Shown here piece after piece: positions 7,651-15,836 of a DNA stretch of 18,781 bases. The translations under genes and the position numbers were made by a program. The stretch is from positions 1 through 18,781 of the forward strand of contig CAJQQW010000076.1 in assembly GCA_905480565.1 (NCBI GenBank). The letters are read 5' to 3'. The DNA is from an uncultured Halioglobus sp. GTDB lineage: Bacteria > Pseudomonadota > Gammaproteobacteria > Pseudomonadales > Halieaceae. The notes under the pieces are model-generated. The model was not told the origin of the DNA and ran no database searches. It saw only the letters and a list, made by a program, of their open reading frames with translations. The first letter of the stretch is position 1, and each line of letters opens with the position of its first letter.

Positions 7651-7871
7651 AGTGTTGTTTCCATCGGTGAGTGTTTCTGATCACCTGGCAACAATGCTGC
7701 GCAGGTCCGACGAGCGGTACGATCACGGGACACCAATCCCGGTTGACCTGAATGTGTCTGGCCATAGACAGCACGGTGTGTTTTCGCAAGAAAACTGGCC
7801 CGTGCAAACCAACGGTCATCCAGCCAAAGGCTGGTGGTGGATTTCTCCTTTTTAAGTTGAGCAGAGCGCAC
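7638..7871 (-). CDS. Possible small leader protein ahead of recombinase operon
   Basis: A 77-codon reading frame beginning with GTG. Its TGA stop overlaps the first codons of the Integrase_1 gene by 13 bases, which would allow translational coupling. The product is basic and polar (KKEKSTTSLWLDDRWFARAS, then SRDRTARR), with no recognised domain. A longer frame overlaps the same DNA (7601-7936), and neither has a clear ribosome site at its start; an AAGGAG occurs just inside this one. It could equally be chance. Function unknown. Confidence 0.25.
   Translation of the reverse strand: MRSAQLKKEKSTTSLWLDDRWFARASFLAKTHRAVYGQTHSGQPGLVSRDRTARRTCAALLPGDQKHSPMETTLCET
7820..7834. other. Small hairpin upstream of recombinase operon
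   Basis: Perfect arms CCAGCC/GGCTGG with an AAA loop. The leftward transcript into the recombinase genes would carry it in the leader, just after an AAGGAG. It might affect leader translation, but no function is established. Confidence 0.3.
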
Positions 7872-8356
7872 TGACCGCCAGTGCGTTTGCGTGGTTGAAG
7901 AAACTGTCTTTCAGGCCGGCATATATGCCCGGCCATCCACAGCGCTTATGGAACCGATCCCCGTACCAGGCGGGAGGGATTTGAAGGTGCGGTACCCAGA
8001 CGAAGCGGCACTGCGATAGTTCGAAGAGGGACCCGGTCATCGCTGACCGTTGCGTCAAGAAGGGTCCTGAGTGACGCGTTCAGCAGATTCCAAAACTACC
8101 TGAATCCACCTACCCCGTTCGCTTTCGCAAGGTGGGGTCTTCCTTGCCACTTTAAGCGCAGTGGCAGCGACAAAATTCAGTGTTGGGGCCGATTATAGGA
8201 ACACAGAATACGCGTGTCACAGAGAACTTCACCTGAATCGGGAGTGGTTTCTGCCCGGCAGCTGAAAACTTGCTGCCATCAAACGCCCTGAAAGCTCTCT
8301 GCAATGCAATTTTGGCCATATTTGACTGTGCCTACACGACCCAATCCACCTTTGAG

Positions 8357-8381
8357 GGGGTGGTTCCACTGTAACCACCCC
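8357..8381. other. Strong hairpin, 9-bp arms
   Basis: Perfect arms GGGGTGGTT and AACCACCCC around the 7-base loop CCACTGT. No long T-run follows on either strand, so it is a weak terminator candidate. It may be part of a structured RNA or a protein-binding site in the non-coding stretch. Confidence 0.4.
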
Positions 8382-8433
8382 TGAAAAGACGTTAAGCCTC
8401 GGTGTTGCCAAGATTGCCGCAATGTGCGCGCTG

Positions 8434-8476
8434 CCCACGTCACTACTCGCTTCGCGCCTTAGTGACGTGGGGTTTT
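8434..8476 (+). terminator. Long perfect hairpin followed by GTTTT
   Basis: Perfect 12-bp arms CCCACGTCACTA (8434-8445) and TAGTGACGTGGG (8460-8471), with a 14-base loop that itself contains CGC-TTCG-like pairing, followed by GTTTT on the plus strand. It resembles an intrinsic terminator for rightward transcription, although no rightward gene precedes it. The alternative is a binding or processing site. Confidence 0.35.
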
Positions 8477-8700
8477 GATGCGGAAAACGATATGCTCCGC
8501 TGTGAAAAGCCTATCAACGCCGGACGAAAACTGCACATTTGTACCCGCAAAAATCCACCATTGCCTTGGGGGAAGAGTGTTCTTCCAGACTCTTACCGAG
8601 AATTCTCTCGGGCGAGCGGCTAATGAGCTCGCGCCGGAACGCAGGCGGTACGGGGTGGTTTTTCGTGAATTTAGCGTTAAATCGAACAGAAGGATGGTGA

Positions 8701-9102
8701 CTAACTACGTCTTGCAAAAGTCAGTGTTGCCGCAGCAGTGGGCTCTTGCAGCGAGATTTGCCAGGCGATGACATCGATATTCAGAATCTGCCTCCCACTT
8801 CGAACAAGGTAAGCGCGTGTATGCACGGCTAGATCACCCTTGGTGGGACGTAGAAAATTGATGTTGGCTGATAGGAGTGGGCACACTTCGTCGGCTGATA
8901 CCTTTAAAGTTTGCAACGCACCGGTAAGCTCGAGAACGCCTACAACTACTCCTCCGTGCCACGCTTGCAACAATGGGTTACCAGTAAAATGCTCTGCCCA
9001 AGGAGTCAGGCATTCGACATCTGGTTCGCATCTGACAAGCTCGGTCCCGTAATTTTTCGCATAGGGCGTCTCGTCGAGAAACTGGAGTAGATGTTTGTCC
9101 AT
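8701..9102 (-). CDS. PaaI-type hotdog thioesterase-like protein, second copy
   Basis: A 133-residue single-hotdog protein of the acyl-CoA thioesterase superfamily (PaaI/YbgC-like). The region GNPLLQAWHGGVVVGVLELTG (N42, H49-G50-G51, E58) matches the hotdog active-site helix, with glutamate where PaaI enzymes usually have aspartate. The long strand region (LLSANINFLRPTKGDLAVHT, RQILNIDVIAWQ) then ends in TAAATLTFARRS. Expected activity is hydrolysis of an acyl- or aryl-CoA thioester in the cytoplasm. It is the last gene of the leftward operon, starting 5 bases after the stop of another hotdog gene, with which it may form a heteromer. The substrate is unknown. Confidence 0.82.
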   Translation of the reverse strand: MDKHLLQFLDETPYAKNYGTELVRCEPDVECLTPWAEHFTGNPLLQAWHGGVVVGVLELTGALQTLKVSADEVCPLLSANINFLRPTKGDLAVHTRAYLVRSGRQILNIDVIAWQISLQEPTAAATLTFARRS

Positions 9103-9107
9103 CTTGA

Positions 9108-9575
9108 TTAATCACCTCGTCGATAGAGCAAGCTTCGATCCAGGGCAGGACCTGGGCTGCCAATTTTGAAAATACCTTGCGCGTTACACAACATCTTTCT
9201 TCCGTCCAGGCTGCTGGCGAATGCACTGACATAGGCAAACCCGTTAATCTGCTGGTAGCACTCCGCCTGGATTCGAACATCAGTGCCTACGGGGGCGGAA
9301 TGTATGTGGTCGATTCGCAGGTTGATGGTCGCAATGGCCTGTGGCACCGCGAGGCTTTGGAGGACTACGAAACCGCAGGCACTGTCCAGTGCGGCTGCCA
9401 GAGCGCCAGGGTGCAACGAACCATTTTCGTGCGCTGTTGCATGCTTTTCCTGGAAAGGCATTTCCAATACGACTCGGTTTTCCTCGGTAGAAACAAATTT
9501 CAGTGACATATCACTGTGAGCACCGATCCCGGCGCTGAACAACTCGTAAACTTTTTCCAGTTGGAGTGCATCCAT
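9108..9575 (-). CDS. PaaI-type hotdog thioesterase, first copy
   Basis: A 155-residue single-hotdog acyl-CoA thioesterase. The active-site helix is visible as NGSLHPGALAAALDSACGFV (N51, H55, G57, D64), the PaaI pattern with the general-base aspartate in place. Strands follow in the order IATINLRIDHIHSAP, VRIQAECYQ, FAYVSAFASSLDGRKMLCNAQGIFKI, as usual for the family. It lies 5 bases after the RND pump stop and 5 bases before the second hotdog gene. The shared operon suggests that it removes CoA from a compound related to the pump substrate or the P450 product. That link is inference; the fold assignment is firm. Confidence 0.87.
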   Translation of the reverse strand: MDALQLEKVYELFSAGIGAHSDMSLKFVSTEENRVVLEMPFQEKHATAHENGSLHPGALAAALDSACGFVVLQSLAVPQAIATINLRIDHIHSAPVGTDVRIQAECYQQINGFAYVSAFASSLDGRKMLCNAQGIFKIGSPGPALDRSLLYRRGD

Positions 9576-9580
9576 CTTGT

Positions 9581-12500
9581 TCAGATTTCCGATTTTAATA
9601 GACGGGCAAGCTGACTTTCGGCGTCGGCGAGTAATGTGTAAACCACTGGAACAACAAATAAGGTAAGCACGGTTGAGGAAATTAGTCCGCCTATTACGAG
9701 TATACCCATTGAAGTGCGTAACTCAGCGCCATCAGACGTGGCCAGCGCTATAGGGATCATACCGAATATGGTAGAGAACGCAGTCATCAGTACTGGGCGT
9801 AAGCGTAAATGAGCCGCTTCGATCATAGCTTCCGCTGCGCTGTGGCCTTGCTCTATGGCCTGATTGGCATAGTCCACCAGAAGAATGCCGTTTTTCATAA
9901 CCAGACCCATCAGCGCGACCAGACCGATTTGTGTCAAGACTGAAAGCTCGGAGTTAGTCCATGCGAGCAAGCTGAATGCGCCCACAAAAGACAGCGGAGC
10001 GGTAAGCATGATCACTACTGGTTGAGTATAGCTGTTGAATTGACTAGCCAGAATCATGTATAGACTGAGCATCGACATTGTTAGTGCAAAAAATATTGCC
10101 TCGACAATATCATTGATTTGCTCTGAAGTGCCTAGATATGAACTCTCGTATCCTGTAGCCATATCGAGATCACTAATAATCTCATCCATTTTTTTCATCA
10201 GCTCGCCTGTCGCGATCCCAGCGGGAGCGTTTGCAGAAATACCGATCTTTCGAGCCCGATTGTAGTGATCGATTTGTGCCGGGCCACTGGTTACGCTTAC
10301 CTCTGCGACGTTACGGAAATCTATTAAGCTGTTGTCTGCCGCGCGTAATTGAATGAGGTCAAACTTTCCGATCTCGTCGCGGTACGTTTCTGCATATCTC
10401 AGGCGCACGTCATAGCGATTACCGAACTCTTCGTAACTTGTAACATCTACACCACCCATCGTGGCTCCAACAGTAGCGGCGATATCTCGAACCGAAATGC
10501 CCAAATCAGCGGCCCTGCGCCGGTTTATCGTAACCTGCAATTCAGGCTTGCCTGGCTCATAGCTGGACTTGATATCCCTGAAGAGGCCAGATTCTTCCAT
10601 CTGGCTCGTGATAGTATCCGCGTATGTTCGAAGTTGTTCTAAATCATCGCCGCTTAAAGCCATCTCCATGTCGGCACCAAAGAATCCTCCTCCGGATATC
10701 CAGGGCACATCTGTCAAAGAGATGTGCTTGGCATCGGGTATGGCCAAAGCGAGCGCTGTGCGGACGTCATCCATCACTTCATACTGATGACTGCTCCTTT
10801 GTTGTTTCGGCGACAGACCAAAATAGAATGATAGTTCGTTTGCCTTGGCCTGAGCGCCGGAGCCAATAACAGTGAACACCAATTCAATATGTTCCAGGTC
10901 ACTGACAGTTTTACTCACTTGAGTGGCAACACGCTTGGCCTGGGTAAGACCGGTTCCCAGAGGAAGCTCGACTTTGGCGAGAAACTCGCTTCTATCAGTT
11001 GCGGACGTAAATGAGAGGGGAACCTGACCCGCATTATAAACACCCATACCGACAGTGGCAGCGGCCAACAGCAGAACAAGCCAGCGAGCGCGAAGTGCGA
11101 AGCGAACGCCCTTAACGTAGGTTGTTTCCAGAAGTACATAGCCCTTATCCAGTAGCGCAAACATTCCTCTATGGCCGGAACTTTTTTTGAGCAGACGAGA
11201 GCTCAACATAGGCGTAAGGGTAACGGAAACAAACAGAGATAGTGCTACTGCCACAGCAATGGTGACACCGTATTGATAGAAAAACACACCAACCAGACCT
11301 GTGGTAAAGGAAATCGGCAAGAACACCGCCATCACACAAAGGGTGGATGCGATGACGGCAGTGGCAACTTTTCGCGTGCCCGTTGAAGCAGCTTCATTGA
11401 GGTCGAGCCCAGCTTCAACTTCGCGGTGTATAGATTCCAGCACAACTATGGCATCGTCTACGAGCAGGCCGACACACAGTGATATGGCAATCAGCGATAC
11501 CATATTGATAGAAAAATCGAGTAGGTAGAAAGCGAAAAAAGTAGCGATGATTGCCGTTGGAATAGCGGTTGCAACAATTAGCGTGGCGCGTACGCTGAGT
11601 AAAAAGCAAAGTGTGACAATGACAACCAGGAGGATGCCTAGCAAAATATCGTTTGACACGTCTCGCACTGCGGACCCGATAAATCGCGAACTGTCCCTTA
11701 CCGTGACAATGTTGATTTCAGCTGGTGTTTCTGTCTGAAGTTTGGTCAGCGCTGCCTTAACTGCTTTGGCAATACTGGTGGTATTGGTTCCAGATTGTTT
11801 GCGAATTTCGAGGCTTACTCCTGTTCTACCATCTAGCTCCGCGTAGCTGCGTTCATCCTCCAGACCATCCTCAACTTCGGCAACATCTATCAAGCGCACC
11901 ATCGCCTTATCATCGCGAGAAATAATGATTTCACCCAACTCTTTTAAGCTGGTTACTTCGCCCATGGTTTTGATGGTCAGTTCCGTGGACCCGCTGTGGT
12001 AATCCAGGCGGCCGCCAGGGATGTCAGCATGCTCACGTTGGATAGCGCTGATTACATCGGCCGCAATTACGCCGTAACCCCGCATTTGTGGGGCTTTCAA
12101 CCAGATGCGTACTTCCCGCTCGCGGCCCCCGACAAGAATCACGCTGCCAACGCCAGGTACTCTCTGCAAACGCTCTTTGACGACATCTTTGGCGAAGGCT
12201 GTGAGTTCACCCACTGGCCAGGGGCCGGATACAATCACCGAGACAATGGGTTCAGAATCCGGATCAAGTATGGAGACGACAGGCTGACTAACTGTGTCAG
12301 GCAGAAGCGGCAGAGTTTGACTGATTTTGTCCCGTATCTCCTGGGCCTTCAGGTTGGGATTTTCCTCCATATCGAATTCAAGGATTATCTGTGAAAAACC
12401 GTCACCGCTAATCGAGCGCATTGTATCGACGCCAGATATAGCGATTAGCTCTTCTTCAAGCCTCTCGGTAACTTCTGTCTCTACCGTGCTGGGAGAGGCT

Positions 12501-12691
12501 CCTTCGAGTATTGTTTCAACCGTTACAATGGGCACTTCAACGCTCGGGAACAGATCGATGCTTATTCGACCCATGGAGACCACGCCCAGCATCATGAGCG
12601 CAGCGGTCATCATGATCGCCAGCACTGGCCGGCGAATGCAGAGGTCAGCTATCCACATAGGGATGTTCTGAAATAGTGACCCGTGAACCAT
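9581..12691 (-). CDS. RND multidrug-type efflux pump (HAE1 family)
   Basis: Inner-membrane proton-driven exporter of hydrophobic or amphiphilic compounds, about 1036 residues, full length for the HAE1 family. TM1 is at about 22-42, followed by the porter-domain opening ISIDLFPSVEVPIVTVETIL. Paired proton-relay aspartates D412-D413 lie in TM4 (GLLVDDAIVVLES), and a conserved lysine is in LMGLVMKNGILLVDYANQ near the C-terminal half. It is clearly different from the metal pump at the left of the window. It overlaps the adaptor gene by 47 bases from the first ATG; a start at methionine 12 (MWIADLCIRRPVLA, position 12658) fits family N-termini better and leaves a 14-base overlap. No TolC-type channel is in the cluster, so a host channel must complete the complex. 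Composition is more AT-rich than the neighbouring integrase module. Confidence 0.95.
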   Translation of the reverse strand: MVHGSLFQNIPMWIADLCIRRPVLAIMMTAALMMLGVVSMGRISIDLFPSVEVPIVTVETILEGASPSTVETEVTERLEEELIAISGVDTMRSISGDGFSQIILEFDMEENPNLKAQEIRDKISQTLPLLPDTVSQPVVSILDPDSEPIVSVIVSGPWPVGELTAFAKDVVKERLQRVPGVGSVILVGGREREVRIWLKAPQMRGYGVIAADVISAIQREHADIPGGRLDYHSGSTELTIKTMGEVTSLKELGEIIISRDDKAMVRLIDVAEVEDGLEDERSYAELDGRTGVSLEIRKQSGTNTTSIAKAVKAALTKLQTETPAEINIVTVRDSSRFIGSAVRDVSNDILLGILLVVIVTLCFLLSVRATLIVATAIPTAIIATFFAFYLLDFSINMVSLIAISLCVGLLVDDAIVVLESIHREVEAGLDLNEAASTGTRKVATAVIASTLCVMAVFLPISFTTGLVGVFFYQYGVTIAVAVALSLFVSVTLTPMLSSRLLKKSSGHRGMFALLDKGYVLLETTYVKGVRFALRARWLVLLLAAATVGMGVYNAGQVPLSFTSATDRSEFLAKVELPLGTGLTQAKRVATQVSKTVSDLEHIELVFTVIGSGAQAKANELSFYFGLSPKQQRSSHQYEVMDDVRTALALAIPDAKHISLTDVPWISGGGFFGADMEMALSGDDLEQLRTYADTITSQMEESGLFRDIKSSYEPGKPELQVTINRRRAADLGISVRDIAATVGATMGGVDVTSYEEFGNRYDVRLRYAETYRDEIGKFDLIQLRAADNSLIDFRNVAEVSVTSGPAQIDHYNRARKIGISANAPAGIATGELMKKMDEIISDLDMATGYESSYLGTSEQINDIVEAIFFALTMSMLSLYMILASQFNSYTQPVVIMLTAPLSFVGAFSLLAWTNSELSVLTQIGLVALMGLVMKNGILLVDYANQAIEQGHSAAEAMIEAAHLRLRPVLMTAFSTIFGMIPIALATSDGAELRTSMGILVIGGLISSTVLTLFVVPVVYTLLADAESQLARLLKSEI

Positions 12692-13799
12692 CAGAAACCT
12701 TGTGCATACTGGGGCCTACAACAAGGATCGCATTTGAGCTTACGCCCTGGAGTATCTCAAGCCGACCATCACTAAGCTCACGTACTTGCACTGTGCGTTG
12801 ACTAACTACGCCATCTTCAACCACCAGGACAGAGCGGCTGCTTCCCAGTCCCATAGTAGCGTTGGGTGATAACATTAGCCCCTGTCTTGAAATGGGCATC
12901 AGCTCGACTTCAATGAAAAGCCCAGGTTTGATCGCATAATCCACATTTGGTATTCCCAGTCTTACATCGATAGTGCGAGTTTTGTGGTCTATTCGATCGT
13001 TGATCAGCGCCACTTCCGACTCATAGGTTTGATTCATACTCGGTATGTGAACCCTTCCGAGCGTACCCAACTGAATGGAAGTTAAATAAACTTCGGGCAC
13101 GAACACCAGTGCCACCATGACATCAATCTCCTGGATTTGGAGGACTGGGTGCTCAGAGCGCATGATTGATGGGACGTATGCGCCTTCATCCACATGTCTC
13201 TGGGTGATAACGCCACGGTAGGGTGCTCGGGTTATTGAGTCGTCCAGTTCCTTCTGCGCCTCGGCAAGATTAGCGCTTGCAATACCGAGCTTCGCAGCCG
13301 ATACCTCAACTTGTGTGCGCCTGTCATCGAGTTGCTCGACAGAGAATGCTTGCTTCTCTCTGAGTGCGATGGCGTTTTCAAGATCGCGTACCGAGTCTTT
13401 GTACTCTGCCTCTGCCAGGCGCTTAGCCTCAGAAAGACGCAGGACATTAATCTCGAAATCTTTCTGGCGCATACGCAGCAAGGGCTGCCCTTCTTCAACA
13501 CGGCTTCCAACGTTGACATAGATTTCTTCGATGAGGCCACCAACCATCGGCGAAATATTGGTGGAGCGGCGTGCGAGAATGGTGCCGGTAACAAAAATAG
13601 GCTCAGATAATGCCGCTATTTCCGGACTCGTAATCGATACTACAACGGGTGACGAGGGCTGTGGAGTAATCCCAGTACTGGTTGTGCCATTTTGGGGTTC
13701 GCCATCGCAGCCCATGAGTATCGCTGCGGCCAAAATGGGTCCCACGGTCTGCATGATGTAACGCATACTATTGCTACCAACTAGTTCGAGAGGCATCAT
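12645..13799 (-). CDS. RND efflux periplasmic adaptor lipoprotein (HlyD/MFP)
   Basis: Periplasmic membrane-fusion protein of the adjoining RND pump. The 384-residue frame has a lipoprotein signal with lipobox AILMGC (C31), so the mature protein would be anchored by lipid. Lipoyl half one is FVTGTILARRSTNISPMVGG to about residue 105, and a helical hairpin (about 115-190, rich in A, E, L, K and R) follows. Lipoyl half two is RAPYRGVITQRHVDEGAYV, followed by a beta-barrel and a membrane-proximal domain. The signal peptide begins only at residue 12 (MRYIMQTVG), so a start at 13766 is a reasonable alternative to the ATG at 13799. It is the first gene of the leftward operon and is divergent from the MarR gene with a 67-base gap, pointing to control by that regulator. 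Confidence 0.92.
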   Translation of the reverse strand: MMPLELVGSNSMRYIMQTVGPILAAAILMGCDGEPQNGTTSTGITPQPSSPVVVSITSPEIAALSEPIFVTGTILARRSTNISPMVGGLIEEIYVNVGSRVEEGQPLLRMRQKDFEINVLRLSEAKRLAEAEYKDSVRDLENAIALREKQAFSVEQLDDRRTQVEVSAAKLGIASANLAEAQKELDDSITRAPYRGVITQRHVDEGAYVPSIMRSEHPVLQIQEIDVMVALVFVPEVYLTSIQLGTLGRVHIPSMNQTYESEVALINDRIDHKTRTIDVRLGIPNVDYAIKPGLFIEVELMPISRQGLMLSPNATMGLGSSRSVLVVEDGVVSQRTVQVRELSDGRLEILQGVSSNAILVVGPSMHKVSDGSRVTISEHPYVDS

Positions 13800-13802
13800 G
13801 AA

Positions 13803-13864
13803 TTGACAAACCGCGATACCTACAACTAAAATATTAACTGTAGTTATATTAACTAGGATAACTA
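13803..13864 (+). promoter_or_regulatory. Divergent promoter region with MarR-type operators
   Basis: Rightward promoter TTGACA (13803-13808), 18-base spacer, TAAAAT (13827-13832). Over and after the -10 lies a run of related half-sites. TAACT-GT-AGTTA is at 13835-13846, the perfect palindrome TAGTTA-TAT-TAACTA at 13841-13855, and a further TAACTA at 13859-13864. The sites would block the rightward start and lie across the region from which the leftward adaptor-pump operon must start; the leftward -35/-10 are not clear (a TAATAT -10 is possible near 13831-13836). Autoregulation and pump control by the neighbouring MarR protein follow by inference. Confidence 0.65.
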
Positions 13865-13866
13865 AA

Positions 13867-14328
13867 TTGTCAACGCAAGATATAGCAAGCCAACAATCAA
13901 GGCGGCAAGACCAGCCTGTTAGTACGCTAATTCACGAAATTAGTTTGATGGTCGCCCGGCTCTTTAACAGGCAGGTAAAGGACTTGGGGTTAACTCGCAC
14001 ACAATGGCAGGTGCTCTACCTGCTCTACATGAACGGCGAGCAGACGCAAACTAGTATTGCCGATTCCCTGATGATGGCGAAACCACCACTGGGCAAAGTT
14101 GTGGACCGACTAGAGTCAGCGGGATGGATAGCGCGACATCAGGATACTAGTGATCGCCGTGCGAAGATGGTTCGCCTTACGGATAAAATCGACCCCATGC
14201 TGAAGTCGCTTGAAGATCTGGTAGGCGATATTGGCAGAGCGGCAACGCGCGGCATGTCTGCTAAAGAGGCCAAGGAATTTTACCGTTTACTCAAATTGGT
14301 ACATGCGAATTTGCTGTCGGAAAACTGA
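13867..14328 (+). CDS. MarR-family transcriptional regulator
   Basis: A 153-residue winged-helix regulator. Helices around 15-35 (LIHEISLMVARLFNRQVKD) precede the DNA-binding domain (about 43-110): LTRTQWQVLYLLYMNG, recognition-helix region QTSIADSLMMAKPPLGKVVDR (quoted as QTSIADSLMM and AKPPLGKVVDR), and the wing DTSDRRAKMVRLTD with the hallmark D-R-R. The only start giving the complete N-terminal helix is TTG at 13867, with AGGA about 8 bases upstream. MarR proteins usually repress divergent efflux genes and release DNA on binding a phenolic or lipophilic ligand. The palindromic half-sites just upstream suit that. It is followed after 69 bases by the P450 gene. Confidence 0.92.
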   Translation: MSTQDIASQQSRRQDQPVSTLIHEISLMVARLFNRQVKDLGLTRTQWQVLYLLYMNGEQTQTSIADSLMMAKPPLGKVVDRLESAGWIARHQDTSDRRAKMVRLTDKIDPMLKSLEDLVGDIGRAATRGMSAKEAKEFYRLLKLVHANLLSEN

Positions 14329-14397
14329 GAGTATTGGAAGTTGGACAAGATGCCAGCCGATTTGGTGGGTGGTTGTCCCGAATAGGAGAAATATACC

Positions 14398-15633
14398 ATG
14401 TCTAATGAATTTCCATTTCTCTCTGCAGAATACGCTGCGCGGCCACAACCCTTTTGGAAGAATCTTCGAGAGACCGATCCAGTTTACTATGCGCAGGAGT
14501 ATGGGTTTTGGGTTATTTCAAAGCATGAGGATATCCTCGAGATGCTCAAGGACCCATACACATACTCGTCCGCAGCCGGACCCGGTGGGGGCCTCGTAGC
14601 AGGAGAAGACGGCGAACAGCGCGATGACAATGGCGGCATGGGTTTCCTACCCTTGATTCAGCATGATCCGCCAGAACACACCAGAATTCGTTCGCTGTTT
14701 GCAAAGGCTTTCACGCCAAAACGCATCGCCGAAATGGAACCAGCGGTGGTGGAAATAGCCACAAATCTAATGGACGAACTCCACCAGAAAATTCGCAATG
14801 GTGAAGCGCTGGATCTGGTAGATGATTTTGCCAGTCCGCTGCCGGTGTATGTAATTGCTCAGATGATGGGGATTCCGTTGGAGGAACGTCATCGCTTGCG
14901 CATGTGGTCTGATTCCCTGGCCATTGGTGCTGGAGAAGGGTATTCCATTCAGCAGCAGCTCGGCTCACGTAAAGAGATGACGGAAGGCTTGAGCGAAATC
15001 ATCTCTGCGGCGCGTCATAATCCACAGGCAAATACCCTTATCAGCGCCATGCTTGATGCTTCCGAGGAAGGTGAGAATCTACGTACAGAAGAAATACTAG
15101 GTTTAAGCAAACTGCTGTGGCTTGCAGGGAATGAAACAACGACCAACTTGATCAGCAACGGGGTAGTGTTCTTATTGAATCATCCCGATGTGCTGGCGGA
15201 CTTGCGAAATGATAGGACATTGATTTCTGATTTCGTTGAAGAAATGTTGCGTTATGACGGCCCTGTAATGGGCCTTTTTCGAATTGCAACCAGAAATGTT
15301 GAGTTCAGAGGCAAAAACATCAGTAAGGGTGATACGCTTTGGTTGCTTTTCTCCTCCGGGAATCTCGATGCTGATACTTATGAAGCCCCAGAGACTTTTG
15401 ATCTGCATCGACGCAACAAAGATCACCTAGCGTTGGGGAAAGGTATACATTTTTGCATGGGCTCCGCGCTGGCACGGCTTGAAGCGAAGGTCGCTTTCGA
15501 ATGGCTCATCGATCTACTTCCTCATATGAAACTGGATTTTGAGAATGGTAAACGAATTCCTGTCCCGATACTTAGCGGCTGGGTAAAGCTACCGATGTCT
15601 GTTGATGTCGGGGCCCTTGAAGTGGCGTCATGA
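14398..15633 (+). CDS. Cytochrome P450
   Basis: Soluble bacterial class-I-type cytochrome P450 monooxygenase of 411 residues, a normal length. Landmarks in order are IQHDPPEHTRIRSLFAKAF (about 87-105), the I-helix oxygen-activation motif AGNETT (243-248), E282-M-L-R285 (the ExxR pair), NLDADTYEAPETFDLHRRN (about 322-340), and the heme-binding loop LALGKGIHFCMGSALAR with proximal cysteine C353. The usual phenylalanine of the heme loop is leucine here. There is no membrane anchor and no fused reductase, and no ferredoxin or ferredoxin reductase lies nearby, so host redox partners are needed. A good AGGAG precedes the ATG. It shares orientation with the MarR gene and is divergent from the pump operon. 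The substrate is unknown; a hydrophobic acid, terpenoid or aromatic is plausible from the context. Confidence 0.96.
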   Translation: MSNEFPFLSAEYAARPQPFWKNLRETDPVYYAQEYGFWVISKHEDILEMLKDPYTYSSAAGPGGGLVAGEDGEQRDDNGGMGFLPLIQHDPPEHTRIRSLFAKAFTPKRIAEMEPAVVEIATNLMDELHQKIRNGEALDLVDDFASPLPVYVIAQMMGIPLEERHRLRMWSDSLAIGAGEGYSIQQQLGSRKEMTEGLSEIISAARHNPQANTLISAMLDASEEGENLRTEEILGLSKLLWLAGNETTTNLISNGVVFLLNHPDVLADLRNDRTLISDFVEEMLRYDGPVMGLFRIATRNVEFRGKNISKGDTLWLLFSSGNLDADTYEAPETFDLHRRNKDHLALGKGIHFCMGSALARLEAKVAFEWLIDLLPHMKLDFENGKRIPVPILSGWVKLPMSVDVGALEVAS

Positions 15634-15836
15634 CGGATATTGCAAAGTTTCAATGTAATACCACCTCCTCCCATGGGCAGGGTAATACTTCAGCTACCCT
15701 GCTCACAGACAGCTATTCTGCAGCACTTCGTGTATGCCTTGTGCCTCGTCGCATAAGATACAGCGGCGTCTTTATGAAATTCCCAAAAAGTTTACGAGCA
15801 GATTTGTTATGGAGGATGCAGTCAAAGAGGGAGTAG
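15630..15836 (+). CDS. Unrecognised 68-residue frame coupled to P450 stop
   Basis: An ATG overlaps the P450 stop codon (ATGA), an arrangement common for coupled genes. The predicted product (MTDIAKFQCNTTSSHGQGN onward) matches no domain I know and has no ferredoxin cysteine motif. It might be the eroded start of a former partner gene, or a chance frame. Weak evidence only. Confidence 0.22.
   Translation: MTDIAKFQCNTTSSHGQGNTSATLLTDSYSAALRVCLVPRRIRYSGVFMKFPKSLRADLLWRMQSKRE

Larger units (their letters stand above)
7872..8700. other. 0.83-kb stretch with no convincing gene
   Basis: It separates the recombinase operon from the end of the RND-thioesterase operon. Reading frames are short on both strands and show no recognisable protein. 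The stretch contains several inverted repeats: CCACCT/AGGTGG near 8106-8135, TGCCACT/AGTGGCA near 8145-8175, the two strong hairpins listed separately, CCGAGA/TCTCGG near 8600, and GCGAGC/GCTCGC near 8620. It could hold an island origin, transfer origin or non-coding RNA, or be a scar of an older insertion. The sequence alone does not decide. Confidence 0.5.

Noticed and set aside
8229..8438. 69-residue leftward frame in the non-coding stretch
   Set aside because: No recognisable domain, and it spans two strong hairpins. Treated as chance.
8475..8771. 98-residue rightward frame near the thioesterase end
   Set aside because: Overlaps the 3' end of the hotdog gene on the other strand, with no domain and no clear ribosome site.
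14711..14968. 85-residue leftward frame inside the P450 gene
   Set aside because: Antisense of a certain cytochrome P450 gene; no supporting signals.
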